The notes beneath the pieces are model-generated. The model had not been told where the DNA came from. It saw nothing but the letters and a program-made list of their open reading frames with translations, and did not search any database. The position numbers and the translations under genes were made by a program. DNA of 20,655 nt, from assembly GCA_038234045.1 (NCBI GenBank), contig JBBSUX010000025.1:1-20655 (forward strand). The letters are read 5' to 3'. Origin of the DNA: JBBSUX01 sp038234045. GTDB lineage: Bacteria; Pseudomonadota; Gammaproteobacteria; Burkholderiales; Burkholderiaceae_C. Positions 1 to 6,778 of the stretch are shown here, piece by piece. Numbering within the stretch: the stretch's first letter is position 1; every line of letters starts with the position of its first letter.

Positions 1-246
1 GCGCTCCATCTTCACGCGTGCCAGCTCGGCACGAAGCCGGCTGATCTCCATCTGCTCGGCACTCACTGCCTTGCTGTCAGCACCGATGAGCTTGCCTTCA
101 CGCTTGGCCTTGACCCAGTTAAACAGCGTCTGCTCGACCAGTCCCAAGGTGCGCGCGGCTGCCGCAATGCTCTGGCCGCCATCGACCAGCCTCACCGCCT
201 CCTGCTTGAACTCGAGCGTGTAGCGCGCTCTCGTCGTCTTTGTCAT
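1..246 (-). CDS. IS3-family transposase OrfA, C-terminus beyond window
   Basis: This reads as the N-terminal 82 residues of an IS3-family OrfA, the DNA-binding subunit that is normally joined to the OrfB integrase by programmed frameshifting. The start is the ATG at 246, and MTKTTRARYTLEFKQEAVRL is the typical opening. Residues about 10-45 form the helix-turn-helix, with the signature SIAAAARTLGLVEQTLFNWV. The segment EISRLRAELARVKMER near the window edge is the start of the usual leucine-zipper region. A purine-rich AAGGAGA lies just upstream as ribosome binding site. The frame stays open to base 1, so the gene continues off the left edge. Whether it is active cannot be judged. Confidence 0.88.
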   Translation of the reverse strand, partial: MTKTTRARYTLEFKQEAVRLVDGGQSIAAAARTLGLVEQTLFNWVKAKREGKLIGADSKAVSAEQMEISRLRAELARVKMER

Positions 247-308
247 CTGCGTTCTCCTTGTCTGAATTGAAACACTCAGCAAGGGGTACGTTTTTCGGGG
301 GCAAGGTC
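1..308 (-). mobile_element. End of an IS3-family insertion sequence (partial)
   Basis: The element is read on the minus strand and its outer end is placed at 308, where the minus strand begins TGACCTTGCCCCCG. A TG start followed by a C-rich stretch is typical of IS3-family terminal inverted repeats. An IS3-type orfA starts 62 bases inside this end, the usual spacing. Only one end is visible, so the inverted repeat partner, target duplication and orfB cannot be checked. The exact boundary is an inference from the TG start and the family layout. The element abuts the 3' part of the ubiquitin-like gene and appears to have interrupted it. Confidence 0.75.
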
Positions 309-665
309 AAAGTGCCTCGGCACAAAAGTCACAGCGTGCTCGCTTATTCGCTGGAAGGATGGCTGGCCGACAGTGGTTCGGCAGGCCTGGCGCTCTTGGA
401 GGAATACCGTGAAAAGTTGCGTCAAGGTGGGCAGCCCGAAATAGACCACCCGTTGCCTGTCAGGCGGTATACCTTCCTTGTCTTGGAGCTTGGTTTTGAT
501 GTTCTCGATGCTGTCGCTCAGCTCGACATCGAGGGTCACGATGGCGCCTCGCGGGACGCGTGCGAATATCTGCATGCCTGACTGCGCCCACACCGGCACC
601 GCCACACCCAGAAGAAGAAGGAATGCGAGAACGCCGCCAATGGCAGAACGCCGGTGAGACGGCAT
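276..665 (-). CDS. Secreted ubiquitin-like protein, 3' end replaced by IS
   Basis: The product has a clear Sec signal peptide (residues 1-28: MPSHRR, then a hydrophobic core, ending VWA before Gln). Residue 31 onward starts a ubiquitin fold sequence. Residues 31-77 align without gaps to residues 1-47 of eukaryotic ubiquitin; by my count 28 of 47 are identical, including MQIF, IEN and QDKEGIPPD. Ubiquitin lysines 27, 29 and 33 are kept, while K6, K11 and K48 are replaced. After the residue matching ubiquitin G47 the similarity fades, and no C-terminal Gly-Gly is visible. From 308 downward the reading frame runs in IS DNA, so the last ten codons (DLAPEKRTPC) are not native. The gene lies 36 bases after the IPTL-CTERM gene in the same orientation, so co-transcription is plausible. 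No good ribosome binding site is seen. It may be a pseudogene. Secreted bacterial ubiquitins are known from Bacteroides fragilis. Confidence 0.75.
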   Translation of the reverse strand: MPSHRRSAIGGVLAFLLLLGVAVPVWAQSGMQIFARVPRGAIVTLDVELSDSIENIKTKLQDKEGIPPDRQRVVYFGLPTLTQLFTVFLQERQACRTTVGQPSFQRISEHAVTFVPRHFDLAPEKRTPC

Positions 666-701
666 GTGGACTGCTAGGTTGAAAAGTAGGGCACGCTGAG
701 C

Positions 702-1241
702 TCAGCCCCTGCGGCGCATGAACCCAAAGCCAAACAGACCCACGATGCCAGCCATGAGGACCAGACCCCATTCGGAAAGAGTAGGGATACTGGCGGGAGT
801 CACCGGAGCGGGCGTCGCACCAACAACCGTGCCAGCGGTCACTCGCCGGAAAATGCCGCAGTTGCTGCAGTCGTAGCTGTCAGCGGTTCGTATCGAAACA
901 GAGCCGCCCGCGTTGGTCAGATTGGTCGGATAGTTGAAGATCACATATCGGCCGAACGGCTTGACCTGGAACATAGAGCTGCTTGCAGTGCGACTAGTGC
1001 TGTTGCTGTTTGCCGGGTTGTATGTTAGTGCAGGCAACGTTCCCGCTTGCGTTGCGATGCTCCAGTTCGTGGTCAGATTGGTATCTGCGTCGTAGGTGAA
1101 ACCGCCTGTAGCGGTCGTGCCATCGTCGAATGTGACACCGGTCAGCGTCCATTGCACCGGCACCGCGAGCGCCGTTGGAATCGCCGCTGAAAATGCAAAG
1201 GTGGTAGCCACTGCGAGTGTCGAAAGAAAGTGATTTTTCAT
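702..1241 (-). CDS. IPTL-CTERM sorting-domain exported protein
   Basis: A 179-residue exported protein. The start at 1241 (MKNHFLSTLAVATTFAFSAA) gives a standard signal peptide, with cleavage near ALA-VPV at residues 25-27; the longer upstream reading frame adds 60 unlikely residues. Residues about 28-110 form a beta-rich domain with the pattern VTFDDGTTATGGFTYDADT, common in exported proteins of exosortase systems. The C-terminus (152-179) is a canonical IPTL-CTERM tripartite signal: IPTLSEWG, a hydrophobic span, then RRRG. This family signal is recognised by exosortase H (XrtH), which cleaves and probably anchors or releases the protein at the cell envelope. A CSNC cysteine pair lies near the middle of the C-terminal half. 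No exosortase gene is in the window. The natural function is unknown. Confidence 0.85.
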   Translation of the reverse strand: MKNHFLSTLAVATTFAFSAAIPTALAVPVQWTLTGVTFDDGTTATGGFTYDADTNLTTNWSIATQAGTLPALTYNPANSNSTSRTASSSMFQVKPFGRYVIFNYPTNLTNAGGSVSIRTADSYDCSNCGIFRRVTAGTVVGATPAPVTPASIPTLSEWGLVLMAGIVGLFGFGFMRRRG

Positions 1242-1354
1242 GTACTTGGCTGAGTGTGTGTTGTGCGTCGCCGTTCGTGCAGGAACATCCCAAACACGAC
1301 CAGCGTCAAATAATAGGCGTAGCGGCCTGCGTGCCACTATGGGTTGGCTCCTCT

Positions 1355-1888
1355 TCAATCTGGAACGGTGGGCTTGATGTAGCAAAAGCCATGCGCTTGA
1401 ACCAGTACACCCTCGGCGCACTGCGGCGTTCCGACAGGAGTCTCCAAGAGATAAATCGAATTCATAGACACGATCTTCATGGGAACTGTTGTCGTGTTCT
1501 TCACGGGAAATTCGCCAACACCACTAAAGACGACATTGCCCCAACCGGGTTGATCCATGGTGGCAAAGGGGCTTGCCGATGCGGAGGTGAGGTGAGGGCG
1601 AATGTGCCAAGCCGCCGCCCCCAGCCGCCACGCAGGCGGCCAGAATGATCGCTGCGAGCGTACGCCGGCGCGCTTCGAAAGTACCCGGTTAGCAATAAAG
1701 CCGATCACGGCGACCAACCCGAGGGTTCTCCACCCAGACAGCGTCGGGACAGTGCTGACGCCTGCTGCAGCAGCCAGCGGCTCGTAGCTCACCGTGGTGC
1801 CGGGACCTGCTGCCTTGGATGCTGCGGCTGCGACTGTGGCCCCAATCCCGGTTAACGCTCGAAGTGAATTTGTGAAGGAGAATTTCAT
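1355..1888 (-). CDS. Midcut-by-XrtH-like exported protein, probably frameshifted
   Basis: A 177-residue frame whose N-terminus has a weak signal-like stretch (MKFSFTNSLRALTGIGATVA), followed at residues 47-53 by VPTLSGW, a hydrophobic span and SKR: an IPTL-type signal placed mid-protein rather than at the end. That layout fits the family named midcut-by-XrtH, thought to be cut internally by exosortase H. The C-terminal part has the PQCAEGVL and GFCYI pattern, with two cysteines and a beta-rich look. Residues about 74-100 are rich in Trp and Arg and look out of frame; in another frame the same DNA reads as a hydrophobic segment (LAAIILAACVAAGGGG). Two compensating indels are therefore likely. 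Starts at 1900 (ATG) or 1909 (GTG) are possible; 1888 suits the signal sequence best. Confidence 0.55.
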   Translation of the reverse strand: MKFSFTNSLRALTGIGATVAAAASKAAGPGTTVSYEPLAAAAGVSTVPTLSGWRTLGLVAVIGFIANRVLSKRAGVRSQRSFWPPAWRLGAAAWHIRPHLTSASASPFATMDQPGWGNVVFSGVGEFPVKNTTTVPMKIVSMNSIYLLETPVGTPQCAEGVLVQAHGFCYIKPTVPD

Positions 1889-1906
1889 GCGGGCAAGCAT
1901 AGGACT

Positions 1907-1934
1907 CACTTACATGTAGTGACACCCATGTCAA
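1907..1934 (-). promoter_or_regulatory. Possible promoter with palindromic site upstream of the midcut-like gene
   Basis: On the minus strand TTGACA (1929-1934) is a perfect -35 hexamer, with a poor -10 candidate (TAAGTG, 1907-1912) after 16 bases. Transcription would begin near 1900, just ahead of the ATG at 1888. The plus strand here reads TGACACCCATGTCA (1920-1933), an inverted repeat with 5-base arms that overlaps the -35 and could be an operator. The weak -10 keeps confidence low. Confidence 0.25.
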
Positions 1935-2127
1935 CGCCTGAGCGGCAAGAATACCACCGCTGCCGCCTTTGGCAGCGTCGGAACCGGCGGTCGCTATACT
2001 CGCGGCGTCAACGATTTCTGTTTCAATTCTGTGCCGCTGGCAAGGTTGAGAGGGCGCAAAAAAGGCGAATAAGCCAAGCGAAAAATTTGCAAAGTTATTG
2101 ATTTTTATGGGGTCCCTCAACGAGGTT

Positions 2128-2197
2128 AGGTCCCTATTGCGTCTGCTTATGGTTCCGGACGTAGAGGCCGAAGGTTCGAATCCTCTCACCCCGACCA
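2128..2197 (+). pseudogene. Degenerate tRNA 3' end (tRNA-Pro-like)
   Basis: The stretch ends in GGTTCGAATCCTCTCACCCC followed by GACCA. That is a T-loop, T-stem, 3' acceptor strand, discriminator A and encoded CCA. The acceptor strand CACCCCG is what a proline tRNA normally has, and TTGCGTCTGCTT before it resembles the D-arm to anticodon-arm part of such a tRNA. The expected 5' end CGGGGTG is absent, the T-stem is imperfect (GAAGG against CCTCT), and the anticodon loop would be about 10 bases. I read it as a tRNA remnant or the duplicated attachment site of an integrated element rather than a working tRNA. A tmRNA 3' end was considered, but no matching 5' end was found. Confidence 0.5.
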
Positions 2198-2200
2198 AAT

Positions 2201-2221
2201 AAATGGCTTCAGTCCATTTTT
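2201..2221 (+). terminator. Hairpin with T tract after the tRNA remnant
   Basis: AAATGG (2201-2206) pairs with CCATTT (2214-2219) around a seven-base loop, and the right arm runs into five Ts. It lies four bases after the CCA of the tRNA-like fragment, where an intact tRNA gene would have its terminator. Confidence 0.45.
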
Positions 2222-2315
2222 GGCGTGGAAAACACAGCAAGGCTCCCGATGGATGCGACCGCGCTTTGATGCTCGGGTGCGATGGTAGGATGCATTTTTT
2301 TACCTTGCTCCTGTA

Positions 2316-4049
2316 ATGGCAGCTGTCGATCTACCAATCCCCGAAAGCGCAGACATTGCCCTGCCAGGCTTGGGCAGAACGCTGATCGTCGCCGGCCTCC
2401 TGGAGCAGCGTGCCGCCGAGGACATCTTCAAGATGTCGATCGCGTCGCGCAAAAGGTTCATCGCTGCTCTCACCGGCTCCGGCGCTGTCTCACCATCTGA
2501 TCTTGCGCACGCGATGTCTGGCGCGTTCGGTGCGCCACTGTTGGATCTGGATGCAGTCGACCCTCTGCGCCTGCCTCGTGATCTTCTCGACGCGAAAATC
2601 TGTCAGGCCTACCGGGTCGTGGTGCTCAGCAAGCGCAACAACCGCCTGACGGTCGCAACGGCAGATCCCAGCGATCAGGAAGCAGCAGAAAAAATCAAGT
2701 TCTCGACGCAGATGGGCGTCGACTGGATCATTGCGGAATACGACAAGCTTTCCCGATTCGTCGGGGCGCAGATGCCCGGCTCAGGTGAAGCCGCTGAGGG
2801 AGCTGGATCTGACGAATTCCAGTTCGAGGAGGAGGCGGAGGCAGCGACAGAAGAAGTCGACAGCCTCGCGGCCGAAGTCGAAGACGCGCCGATTGTGCGG
2901 TTCCTTCACAAGATGCTGCTGGACGCATTTCACCTGCGAGCTTCCGACCTGCATTTCGAGCCGTACGAACACAGCTATAGAGTCCGGTTCCGCATCGACG
3001 GGGAATTGCGGGAATTTGCCACGCCGCCCATTGCCATCAAGGACAAGCTCGCGTCGCGCATCAAGGTAATCTCCCGCATGGACATCTCAGAAAAGAGAAT
3101 CCCGCAGGACGGCCGGATGAAGCTCAAGATCGCACCTGATCGTGTGATCGATTTCCGTGTCAGCACCCTGCCTACCCTGTTCGGCGAAAAGATCGTCATC
3201 CGTATCCTGGATCCGGGTAGCGCAAAGCTGGGGATCGACGCGCTGGGCTACGAACCCGACGAGAAGGAACGCCTGCTGCACGCCATTGGTCGTCCTTACG
3301 GGATGGTGCTGGTGACGGGTCCGACGGGATCGGGCAAAACGGTTTCCCTCTACACCTGCCTGAACATCCTCAATCAGCCGGGCGTAAACATCTCAACGGC
3401 GGAGGACCCTTCGGAAATCAACCTTCCGGGCGTCAACCAGGTGAACGTCAACGAAAAGGCGGGCCTGACGTTTGCCGCAGCGCTGAAATCCTTTCTGCGG
3501 CAGGACCCCGACATCATCATGGTCGGCGAAATTCGCGACCTTGAAACAGCAGACATTTCAATCAAGGCCGCGCAAACCGGGCACTTGGTGCTCTCTACCT
3601 TGCACACCAACGATGCACCCAGCACGTTGACACGCATGCGCAACATGGGAATTGCACCGTTCAATATCGCGTCGAGCGTGATGCTGATCACCGCGCAGCG
3701 TCTGGCGCGCCGCCTTTGCCCTGCCTGTAAGGTCCCGATCGATCTCCCGCATGAAACCCTGCTCGACTCAGGCTTTACCGAAGACCAGCTCGACGGCAGC
3801 TGGCGCCCTTATCGCGCGGTGGGATGCTCCGCTTGCAACAACGGATACAAGGGGCGAGTCGGCATCTATCAGGTCATGCCGATTACAGAAGCGATCCAGC
3901 AAATCATTCTGCGTGATGGCAATGCGACCGAGATCGCGGCCCAGGCTCGACGCGAAGGTGTGCGCTCTCTGCGCGAGTCGGGCCTGAACAAGGTGTTGCA
4001 AGGAATGACTTCACTTGAAGAAGTCCTTGCCGTCACCAACGTCCAATAA
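2316..4049 (+). CDS. pilB: Type IV pilus assembly ATPase PilB
   Basis: A 577-residue GspE/PilB-family ATPase, the cytoplasmic motor that powers pilus extension by adding pilin subunits from the inner membrane. An N-terminal regulatory domain (about 20-160) precedes an acidic linker (about 165-190) and the ATPase core. Walker A is GPTGSGKT at 335-342. An acidic motif STAEDPSE follows, then Walker B DPDIIMVGEIRD at 397-408 and the His box GHLVLSTLHTND. Two CxxC pairs (Cys468/471 and Cys504/507) form the zinc-binding tetracysteine typical of extension ATPases. Length is normal for the family. The ATG at 2316 is chosen because the N-terminal domain begins about 15 residues later, although no strong ribosome binding site is present. 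pilC follows after 25 bases. A type II secretion GspE is less likely given the pilC-pilD context. Confidence 0.95.
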   Translation: MAAVDLPIPESADIALPGLGRTLIVAGLLEQRAAEDIFKMSIASRKRFIAALTGSGAVSPSDLAHAMSGAFGAPLLDLDAVDPLRLPRDLLDAKICQAYRVVVLSKRNNRLTVATADPSDQEAAEKIKFSTQMGVDWIIAEYDKLSRFVGAQMPGSGEAAEGAGSDEFQFEEEAEAATEEVDSLAAEVEDAPIVRFLHKMLLDAFHLRASDLHFEPYEHSYRVRFRIDGELREFATPPIAIKDKLASRIKVISRMDISEKRIPQDGRMKLKIAPDRVIDFRVSTLPTLFGEKIVIRILDPGSAKLGIDALGYEPDEKERLLHAIGRPYGMVLVTGPTGSGKTVSLYTCLNILNQPGVNISTAEDPSEINLPGVNQVNVNEKAGLTFAAALKSFLRQDPDIIMVGEIRDLETADISIKAAQTGHLVLSTLHTNDAPSTLTRMRNMGIAPFNIASSVMLITAQRLARRLCPACKVPIDLPHETLLDSGFTEDQLDGSWRPYRAVGCSACNNGYKGRVGIYQVMPITEAIQQIILRDGNATEIAAQARREGVRSLRESGLNKVLQGMTSLEEVLAVTNVQ

Positions 4050-4074
4050 GTCAGCGCCCCGGAAGGAAGCCCAG

Positions 4075-5292
4075 ATGGCAACTGCAGCCTCACGCAACAT
4101 CCGCGAATTTGTCTACGAGTGGGAAGGCAAGGATCGGCAAAGCAAGCCGGTGCGAGGCGAGATGCGGGCCAGTGGCGAAACCCAGGTGCAGGTGACCTTG
4201 CGGCGCCAAGGCATCCTGTCGACAAAGATCAAGAAGCGTCGCACGCGCTCTGGCAAAAAGATCAAACCGAAAGACATTGCGCTTTTCACGAGGCAACTCG
4301 CGACGATGATGAAGGCCGGTGTTCCGCTGCTGCAGTCTTTCGATATCGTCGGACGGGGAAACACCAATCCGAACGTCACCCGACTGCTCAACGAAGTCAG
4401 ATCTGATGTAGAGACCGGCACGTCACTCTCGGGCGCATTCCGCAAACATCCGCTTTACTTCGATGCGCTTTACTGCAACCTCGTCGAGGCCGGAGAAGCA
4501 GCAGGTATTCTGGAAGCACTCCTCGACCGCCTGGCGCTCTACATGGAGAAAACCGAAGCGATCAAATCCAAAATTCGCTCGGCTCTGATGTATCCGACCT
4601 CGGTCATGGTGGTCGCCTTCGTTGTAGTCGCGGTCATCATGATTTTCGTAATTCCGGCTTTCAAGCAGGTCTTTTCGTCCTTCGGCGCCGATCTTCCCGC
4701 CCCGACCTTGTTTGTGATTGCCATCAGCGAATTCTTCGTTTCATACTGGTGGCTCATCTTCGGTGGCATCGGCGGGGGGCTTTATTTTTTCTTCCAGGCA
4801 TGGCGACGCAATGAGCGCATGCAGAAGTTCATGGATCGCGCCCTGCTGAAGATTCCTGTTTTTGGGCCCTTGATTGAAAAATCGTGCGTGGCCCGCTGGA
4901 CCCGGACGCTTTCGACCATGTTCGCCGCTGGTGTACCGCTTGTCGAAGCGCTGGACTCCGTCGGAGGTGCATCGGGTAACTCCAAATACGCCGAGGCGAC
5001 CGAGAAAATTCAGCAGGAAGTTTCCACGGGCGTCAGCCTGACTTCTGCAATGAGCAACGCGAACATCTTCCCCACCATGGTGGTACAGATGTGCGCGATC
5101 GGCGAGGAATCAGGATCGATTGACCACATGCTCGGTAAAGCTGCCGATTTCTACGAAGCAGAGGTCGACGAGATGGTGGCTGGATTGTCGAGCCTGATGG
5201 AGCCGATCATCATCGTCTTTCTCGGCACGCTGATCGGGGGAATCGTCGTGTCGATGTATCTGCCTATCTTCAAGTTGGGTCAAGTGGTGTGA
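4075..5292 (+). CDS. pilC: Type IV pilus inner-membrane platform protein PilC
   Basis: A 405-residue GspF/PilC-family platform protein that sits in the inner membrane and couples the PilB motor to pilin assembly. Two homologous cytoplasmic helical domains are visible, each starting with the family pattern (FTRQLATMMKAGVPLLQSFD near 90 and WTRTLSTMFAAGVPLVEALD near 285). Three membrane spans are visible: SVMVVAFVVVAVIMIFVIPA, a second WLIFGGIGGGLYFF, and the C-terminal PIIIVFLGTLIGGIVV. The ATG at 4075 has GGAAGGA at a good distance; a frame start 60 bases earlier would overlap pilB and adds a basic, non-conserved leader. The stop overlaps the GTG of pilD by four bases, so the two are translationally coupled. 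Confidence 0.94.
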   Translation: MATAASRNIREFVYEWEGKDRQSKPVRGEMRASGETQVQVTLRRQGILSTKIKKRRTRSGKKIKPKDIALFTRQLATMMKAGVPLLQSFDIVGRGNTNPNVTRLLNEVRSDVETGTSLSGAFRKHPLYFDALYCNLVEAGEAAGILEALLDRLALYMEKTEAIKSKIRSALMYPTSVMVVAFVVVAVIMIFVIPAFKQVFSSFGADLPAPTLFVIAISEFFVSYWWLIFGGIGGGLYFFFQAWRRNERMQKFMDRALLKIPVFGPLIEKSCVARWTRTLSTMFAAGVPLVEALDSVGGASGNSKYAEATEKIQQEVSTGVSLTSAMSNANIFPTMVVQMCAIGEESGSIDHMLGKAADFYEAEVDEMVAGLSSLMEPIIIVFLGTLIGGIVVSMYLPIFKLGQVV

Positions 5293-6173
5293 CGGAGCTC
5301 TCGAATGGGCTCGCCCTGCCGTTCGCCGGTCTGCTGGGTTTATTGGTGGGGAGCTTTCTGAATGTTGTCGTGCACCGACTCCCGCTGATGCTGGAGCGGC
5401 GCTGGCAGGAGGATTGCGCCGCAGCAGGTGAAATCTCGCTTGAGCTGAACGCGCCAGGGATCGCCCAACCCGAGGTTCTGACGCCGTTCAATCTTTCCAC
5501 ACCACGGTCCCGGTGCCCTCACTGCGGCCACCAAATCCCCTGGTACGAGAACATCCCGTTGTTGAGCTGGATTTTCTTGCGCGGGCGTTGCTCGGCATGC
5601 CATGCTGGAATCAGCCTGCGTTATCCCGCGGTGGAACTGTTCAACGCGGTCCTGTTTGCTTACTGCGCGTGGCGCTGGGGATTTTTTACTCCTGAAACCT
5701 GGGCATGGTGCGGCTTTAGCGCTGCCTTGCTATGCCTGACCTTGATCGATTGGGACACGACGCTGCTGCCCGACGACATCACCTTACCGCTACTTTGGGC
5801 GGGATTGATAGGCGCGGTCACGAGCCTGATCAGCGTCACCGTCACCGATGCGGTAATAGGAGCAGCAGCAGGCTACATGTCCCTCTGGCTTGTCTACTGG
5901 GCGTTTCGGCTTGTCACCGGGAAGGAAGGCATGGGATACGGTGATTTCAAGCTTTTTGCGGCCTTGGGCGCTTGGCTTGGTTGGCAAGCCCTGATTCCGG
6001 TCATTCTGTGTGCATCGGTGGTGGGAGCGGCGGTTGGTATCGCCCTCAAGTTCACCAAGGGTCTGCGCGAAGGCGGCTATGTTCCTTTCGGACCATTCCT
6101 GGCACTCGGCGGCATTCTCACCATGATGTTGGGAACGGGCTGGATCAACCGGCTGCTGGGCTTTGCTGCCTGA
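5289..6173 (+). CDS. pilD: Prepilin peptidase / N-methyltransferase PilD
   Basis: A 294-residue bifunctional inner-membrane enzyme that cleaves the leader of type IV prepilins and methylates the new N-terminal residue; in many bacteria it also serves the type II secretion pseudopilins. The N-terminal domain has GSFLNVVVHRLP (21-32) and the zinc-binding Cys pairs CPHC (76-79) and CSAC (101-104). The aspartyl protease residues lie in LIDWDTTLLPDD (152-163) and GMGYGDFK (214-221, Asp219). Several membrane spans follow. The start is a GTG at 5289 inside the pilC stop region (overlap of four bases). The stop TGA at 6171-6173 overlaps the coaE ATG by one base. Confidence 0.94.
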   Translation: MTELSNGLALPFAGLLGLLVGSFLNVVVHRLPLMLERRWQEDCAAAGEISLELNAPGIAQPEVLTPFNLSTPRSRCPHCGHQIPWYENIPLLSWIFLRGRCSACHAGISLRYPAVELFNAVLFAYCAWRWGFFTPETWAWCGFSAALLCLTLIDWDTTLLPDDITLPLLWAGLIGAVTSLISVTVTDAVIGAAAGYMSLWLVYWAFRLVTGKEGMGYGDFKLFAALGAWLGWQALIPVILCASVVGAAVGIALKFTKGLREGGYVPFGPFLALGGILTMMLGTGWINRLLGFAA

Positions 6174-6778
6174 TGTTGACCGTTGGTTTGACGGGAGGAA
6201 TTGGCAGCGGCAAAAGCACGGTCGCGCGCCTGCTGATGCACCAACCGTATGTGACACTTGTCGACGCGGACGCCGTGGCACGAGCGGCAACAGCAGCCGG
6301 GGGAGAGGCTATCGCAGAAATTCGGGGGCTATTCGGCAATCGCGCGATTTCGGCGGATGGAAGTCTGGATCGTGAGTGGATGCGGAATAAGGTGTTTTCG
6401 GATCCGGCAGCGCGTTCCGGGCTGGAGGAGATCGTTCATCCAATCGTGCGTCGCTCGATCCTTGTCGAAACAGAGCTCGCGCGATCACGAAGTGGCGTGA
6501 AATGCGTCGTCGTCGAAATTCCGCTACTCGCCGAATCGTCGACCTGGACCAGCTATTTCGACCGGATCGTTGTCGTGGATTGCGATCGTGAGGTCCAGAT
6601 ACGTCGAGTAGGTTTGCGAAGCGGACTTGACAGGCACGCCATCCACAAGATCCTGGAAAGCCAGGCAAGCCGTGAACATCGAAGGCGGTTTGCCGATGTG
6701 ATCCTGGTGAACAACGGCAATGAAGAAGCCGCGTTGATGTCAGAGGTCTCGCAACTCGCTAAATTTCTGCAGCTATGA
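6173..6778 (+). CDS. coaE: Dephospho-CoA kinase CoaE
   Basis: A 201-residue kinase for the last step of coenzyme A synthesis: ATP-dependent phosphorylation of the 3'-hydroxyl of dephospho-CoA. The P-loop GGIGSGKS is at residues 8-15, followed by VDADAVAR at about 29-36, where the catalytic Asp lies. The family motifs EIVHP and EIPLLAES come later, and the lid region is rich in Arg. The ATG at 6173 overlaps the pilD stop by one base, and a longer frame upstream would only read through pilD. The stop overlaps the zapD ATG by four bases. Placement of coaE behind pilD is common in beta- and gammaproteobacteria. Confidence 0.95.
   Translation: MLTVGLTGGIGSGKSTVARLLMHQPYVTLVDADAVARAATAAGGEAIAEIRGLFGNRAISADGSLDREWMRNKVFSDPAARSGLEEIVHPIVRRSILVETELARSRSGVKCVVVEIPLLAESSTWTSYFDRIVVVDCDREVQIRRVGLRSGLDRHAIHKILESQASREHRRRFADVILVNNGNEEAALMSEVSQLAKFLQL

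Larger units (their letters stand above)
1910..2315. other. Intergenic region without a convincing gene
   Basis: About 400 bases separate the midcut-like gene from pilB. The region contains the candidate promoter of the midcut-like gene, a -10-like TATACT at 1995-2000, the degenerate tRNA 3' end and a hairpin with a T tract. Open frames here are short, and I recognise no protein family in them. No clear pilB promoter is visible; an imperfect pair TTGATG (2266-2271) and TAGGAT (2286-2291) has a spacer of only 14. Confidence 0.6.

Noticed and set aside
240..581. Plus-strand open frame of 113 codons across the IS end and the ubiquitin-like gene
   Set aside because: It begins in IS DNA and runs antisense to a recognisable ubiquitin-like sequence, so it is a shadow frame. 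The piece LADSGSAGLALLEEYREKLR looks protein-like, but I recognise no family.
1242..1421. Upstream extension of the IPTL-CTERM protein by 60 residues
   Set aside because: It would bury the signal peptide inside the protein, and the sequence has no family features; the start at 1241 gives a standard signal.
1969..2000. Plus-strand promoter TTGGCA with TATACT
   Set aside because: The spacer is 20 bases, too long for a good sigma-70 promoter, and the first sure plus-strand gene is 300 bases away.
1837..2197. Possible tmRNA gene ending at 2197
   Set aside because: The 3' end could fit a tmRNA, but no complementary 5' end or tag reading frame is visible about 360 bases upstream, and the midcut-like gene starts in that stretch.
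1689..2240. Minus-strand open frame through the tRNA-like fragment
   Set aside because: It contains the typical false translation of a tRNA 3' end (VGVRGFEPS) and overlaps the midcut-like gene in another frame.
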